Assembly (NCBI GenBank): GCA_025355595.1
Contig: JANXZI010000471.1
Coordinates: forward strand, 1-7,004
DNA length: 7,004 nucleotides
Direction of reading: 5' to 3'
Origin: Spartobacteria bacterium
GTDB taxonomy: Bacteria; Verrucomicrobiota; Verrucomicrobiia; Chthoniobacterales; Chthoniobacteraceae
This document shows positions 5,099 through 7,004 of this stretch, piece after piece (positions within the stretch are counted from its first letter, which is position 1; each line of letters starts with the position of its first letter). The position numbers and the translations under genes are program-made. The notes under the pieces are model-generated. The model saw only the letters and a program-made list of their open reading frames with translations, made no database searches and was not told where the DNA came from.

Positions 5099-6331
5099 GT
5101 GTCCACTCCACCACCCACTTCACCGCACGCACCGCCGACACGGGTCTTTGTGCAGTTCATGCTCGCCGAGTTCATCTCGATGGTGGGCGCGTGGATGCAG
5201 ATGCAGGGGCAGCAGCTTGTCGTCGAAGAACACGCCACGAGTTCGCAGGAACAGGCTTGGGTGAGCTTTGCCACGCTCATGGTCATCCCGCTTTTCGGCC
5301 CGTGGGCGGGCACGGCGGCGGATCGCTTGGATCGGCGGCGAATCCTGCTGGCGGTGATTTTTGCCCAGGCGTTGCTGGCCACGTTCGTCGGCTGGCAGGT
5401 GCAGGCGGGCACGCTGCTGCTCTGGCATCTGATCAGCGTCGGATTCGTCATGGGCGTCACGCACTCATTCGAGGGGCCGGCCTACTCGGCGCTCATCCCT
5501 GAACTCGTGCCGCGGGAGAAGATCGCGCGTGCCTTTGCCCTTGACCGCTCCGTGTTTCACACTGCGCGCATCATCGGGCCTGCGCTCGCCGGCTTCGCCG
5601 TCGCGAGGTTTGGACTTGCGTCCGCCTTCTATGCAAATGCGCTCAGCTTCATCGGGCCGCTCATCATCCTCTTTGCACTCCCGGCACGGCCACGCGGGAC
5701 GGACGCGGAGGAGAAGCTCCGCCGCACGGGATTCATGGACGGCTGGCACCATGTGCGGTCCGATGCGCCGACCTTCCGCATGGTGCTCATCTCCGCGGCG
5801 AACGCGTTCTTCTGCTCGCCGTTCGTCATCGTGATGCTGACCTGGTACGGCAGGCGCACGCTCCGCCTCACGCCCGGCGAAGTCGGCTGGCTCATGGCCT
5901 TCGCCGGCATCGGCGCGCTCATCGCCTCCATTTCGCTGCTCATGCTGCCGCACTCGCATCGCGAACGTCTCGTGCGGCTGGGCGTGGTAGTCAGCATCAT
6001 CTCGATGCTGCTGCTCGCCGTCGCGCACGGGTTCGCGCTGGCGTGCGCCAGCATCCTGCTCCTCACGCTCGGCCTGAATTTCCTCTACGGAATCTCGAAC
6101 CAGATCGTGCAGGAACGCGCGCCGGATCCACTGCGGGGCCGCGTCTCCACCGTCGCCGGGTTCAGCTTCGTCGCCGTCATCCCGTTTTCGGGGCTCATGA
6201 CGAGCTGGCTGGAGAGCCACTTCGGGATGCGCGCAGCTCTGGTGATCTGTGCCTGCGGCTACGCCGTCGCGCTCGCCGCGCTGCTCTTCCGAAAATGGGG
6301 CGCCGGTGCAGAGCAGGCAGTTGCGCGTTGA
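5099..6331 (+). CDS. MFS transporter, EntS/MFS_3-like
   Basis: A 410-residue multi-spanning inner-membrane protein with about ten to twelve hydrophobic segments, matching a full-length major facilitator. The MFS motif-A loop appears as GPWAGTAADRLDRRR (67-81) between the second and third helices. The stretch SFEGPAYSALIPELVPREKIARAFALDRS (123-151), followed by ARIIGPALAG (156-165), is typical of the MFS_3 group (PF05977, which includes the enterobactin exporter EntS). A cytoplasmic linker lies near 196-225, and the second half repeats the pattern. Drug or small-molecule efflux is plausible, but the substrate cannot be read from sequence. The start is uncertain: an in-frame ATG at 4985 would overlap the divergent panB start by 14 bases. 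I prefer the GTG at 5099, which leaves 100 bases for two promoters and gives a short Pro-rich cytoplasmic tail (MSTPPPTSPHAPP). Neither has a Shine-Dalgarno. Confidence 0.88.
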   Translation: MSTPPPTSPHAPPTRVFVQFMLAEFISMVGAWMQMQGQQLVVEEHATSSQEQAWVSFATLMVIPLFGPWAGTAADRLDRRRILLAVIFAQALLATFVGWQVQAGTLLLWHLISVGFVMGVTHSFEGPAYSALIPELVPREKIARAFALDRSVFHTARIIGPALAGFAVARFGLASAFYANALSFIGPLIILFALPARPRGTDAEEKLRRTGFMDGWHHVRSDAPTFRMVLISAANAFFCSPFVIVMLTWYGRRTLRLTPGEVGWLMAFAGIGALIASISLLMLPHSHRERLVRLGVVVSIISMLLLAVAHGFALACASILLLTLGLNFLYGISNQIVQERAPDPLRGRVSTVAGFSFVAVIPFSGLMTSWLESHFGMRAALVICACGYAVALAALLFRKWGAGAEQAVAR

Positions 6332-6359
6332 CAGCCCGCGTCTCTCGCCGGACGGCTGT
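6331..6359 (+). other. Inverted repeat in the transporter-ogt gap
   Basis: ACAGCC (6331-6336, starting on the last base of the transporter stop codon) and GGCTGT (6354-6359, ending four bases before the ogt ATG) are perfect inverted copies with a 17-base loop. It could form a modest hairpin next to the ogt start. It may also be chance. Confidence 0.3.
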
Positions 6360-6363
6360 GCGC

Positions 6364-6876
6364 ATGAGCGCAAAAATCTACTTCACGGAATTCGCATCGC
6401 CCGTCGGCGCGCTGAGGCTGACCGGCACCGACGCCGCACTCACCGGTGTCTTCATGGAAAGCGAGCGCCACGCATCCGTGCAGCGCCAGGATGTGGTGCG
6501 CGATGCGGCGCCGCTGCGCGAGGCACGGCGGCAGTTGGAGGAATATTTCGCCGGTGCGCGCCGGGAGTTTTCACTCGTGCTGGATGCAGCGGGCACTGAA
6601 TTCCAGCGCGGCGTGTGGCGCGCTCTGTGCGGGATTCGATTCGGCGAGACGGCGAGCTACGGCGACATCGCGAAGTGCATCGGAAATCCAAACGCTGTGC
6701 GCGCCGTGGGCCTCGCGAATGGGCGCAACCCGATCTCGATCATCGTCCCGTGCCATCGCGTGATCGGCGCGGATGGCTCGCTCACCGGCTACGGCGGCGG
6801 AGTGGAGCGGAAGCGCTTCCTCCTCGCGCTGGAGAAATGCAGCGCGGTGAACGACTTGCCAGCGATGGCGGCCTGA
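6364..6876 (+). CDS. ogt: Methylated-DNA--protein-cysteine S-methyltransferase
   Basis: A suicide DNA-repair protein that moves the alkyl group from O6-alkylguanine (and O4-alkylthymine) in DNA to its own cysteine. It has 170 residues, the length of a single-domain Ogt/AGT without the Ada regulatory domain. An N-terminal ribonuclease-like region (about 1-75) precedes the DNA-binding helix-turn-helix domain, which includes EFQRGVWRALCGIRFGETASYGDIAK (79-104). The active site IIVPCHRVIG (126-135) carries the nucleophile Cys130 and His131. Tyr99, Arg113 (the base-flipping arginine finger), Asn122 (hinge) and Glu157 (proton relay) fall at exactly the spacings from the cysteine found in human AGT (Tyr114, Arg128, Asn137, Cys145, Glu172). 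I chose the ATG at 6364; a GTG two codons earlier is possible. It follows the transporter by 32 bases on the same strand, so co-transcription is likely though no shared function is evident. Confidence 0.97.
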   Translation: MSAKIYFTEFASPVGALRLTGTDAALTGVFMESERHASVQRQDVVRDAAPLREARRQLEEYFAGARREFSLVLDAAGTEFQRGVWRALCGIRFGETASYGDIAKCIGNPNAVRAVGLANGRNPISIIVPCHRVIGADGSLTGYGGGVERKRFLLALEKCSAVNDLPAMAA

Positions 6877-6902
6877 GAGGGTGCGCCGAAAGTCACGGGC
6901 TG

Positions 6903-6947
6903 CGGGCCAACGGCCCGGAACAAGCCAGCCCAGAGCAACGCCCCGGG
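6903..6947 (-). repeat. Two-hairpin intergenic element downstream of ogt
   Basis: CGGGCC (6903-6908) pairs with GGCCCG (6912-6917) around AAC. A second pair follows, CCCAGAG (6929-6935) with CCCCGGG (6941-6947) around CAACG. On the + strand the second stem has two A-C mismatches; as - strand RNA both become G-U wobbles and all seven positions pair. From memory it resembles a family of intergenic repeats in Verrucomicrobia and Planctomycetes that yield spurious reading frames, which I cannot confirm here. The rest of 6877-7004 holds a 4-bp hairpin (6971-6983) and an A-run (6989-6994) and no gene that I recognise. Confidence 0.45.
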
Positions 6948-7004
6948 TTTGCTCGCAGAGAGAAGACAAAGCCCTGAATGGGCATCGCAAAAAATGCTCC
7001 GCCC

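Noticed and set aside
4999..5460. N-terminal extension of panB as a fusion domain
   Set aside because: The frame stays open by chance; the segment is Ser/Thr/Cys-rich, antisense to the transporter, and PanB homologues begin at the ATG at 4998.
5465..6373. Long - strand open frame (about 302 codons) antisense to the transporter
   Set aside because: Composition is charged and repetitive (Glu/Arg/Asp-rich), as expected from the antisense of membrane-protein codons; the + strand frame has clear MFS motifs.

Overview
This is a GC-rich, gene-dense bacterial chromosome segment with eight protein-coding genes, all but one on the + strand: the 3' end of an amidohydrolase, rpe, an exported CAP-domain protein, plsY, gpsA, panB (- strand), an MFS transporter and ogt. 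The encoded proteins resemble those of soil or freshwater Verrucomicrobia (Chthoniobacter/Opitutus-like). That guess rests on protein flavour, on Shine-Dalgarno sequences being nearly absent (only gpsA has a strong one), and on short GGGAGCGGCGAC palindromes, purine/pyrimidine hairpins and GGGCGTT heptamers between genes, which I associate with that group. It is an inference, not a demonstrated assignment.

Layout. 1-558: C-terminal part of a metal-dependent hydrolase. 559-706: a doublet of related short palindromes. 707-1363: ribulose-phosphate 3-epimerase. 1364-1603: a 240-base spacer with a T-run, a 30-bp-arm near-perfect hairpin and a smaller bulged palindrome. 1604-2410: secreted CAP/SCP-domain protein. 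2411-2575: six heptamer repeats and an AT-rich patch that may be the plsY promoter. 2576-4191: plsY and gpsA, overlapping by four bases. 4192-4227: one more copy of the palindrome between convergent genes. 4228-4998: panB on the - strand. 5099-6876: MFS exporter, then ogt after a 32-base gap. 6877-7004: two hairpins whose pairing is better on the - strand.

Function. The plsY-gpsA pair is a coherent unit: GpsA reduces dihydroxyacetone phosphate to sn-glycerol 3-phosphate and PlsY acylates it, the first step of phospholipid synthesis. Rpe (pentose phosphate), PanB (pantothenate/CoA) and Ogt (repair of alkylated DNA) are housekeeping functions that happen to be neighbours. No mobile-element gene, tRNA, rRNA, CRISPR array or defence system is visible. 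I found no convincing undescribed protein system. What is worth a second look lies in the non-coding gaps, where nearly every intergenic region carries a different inverted or tandem repeat.
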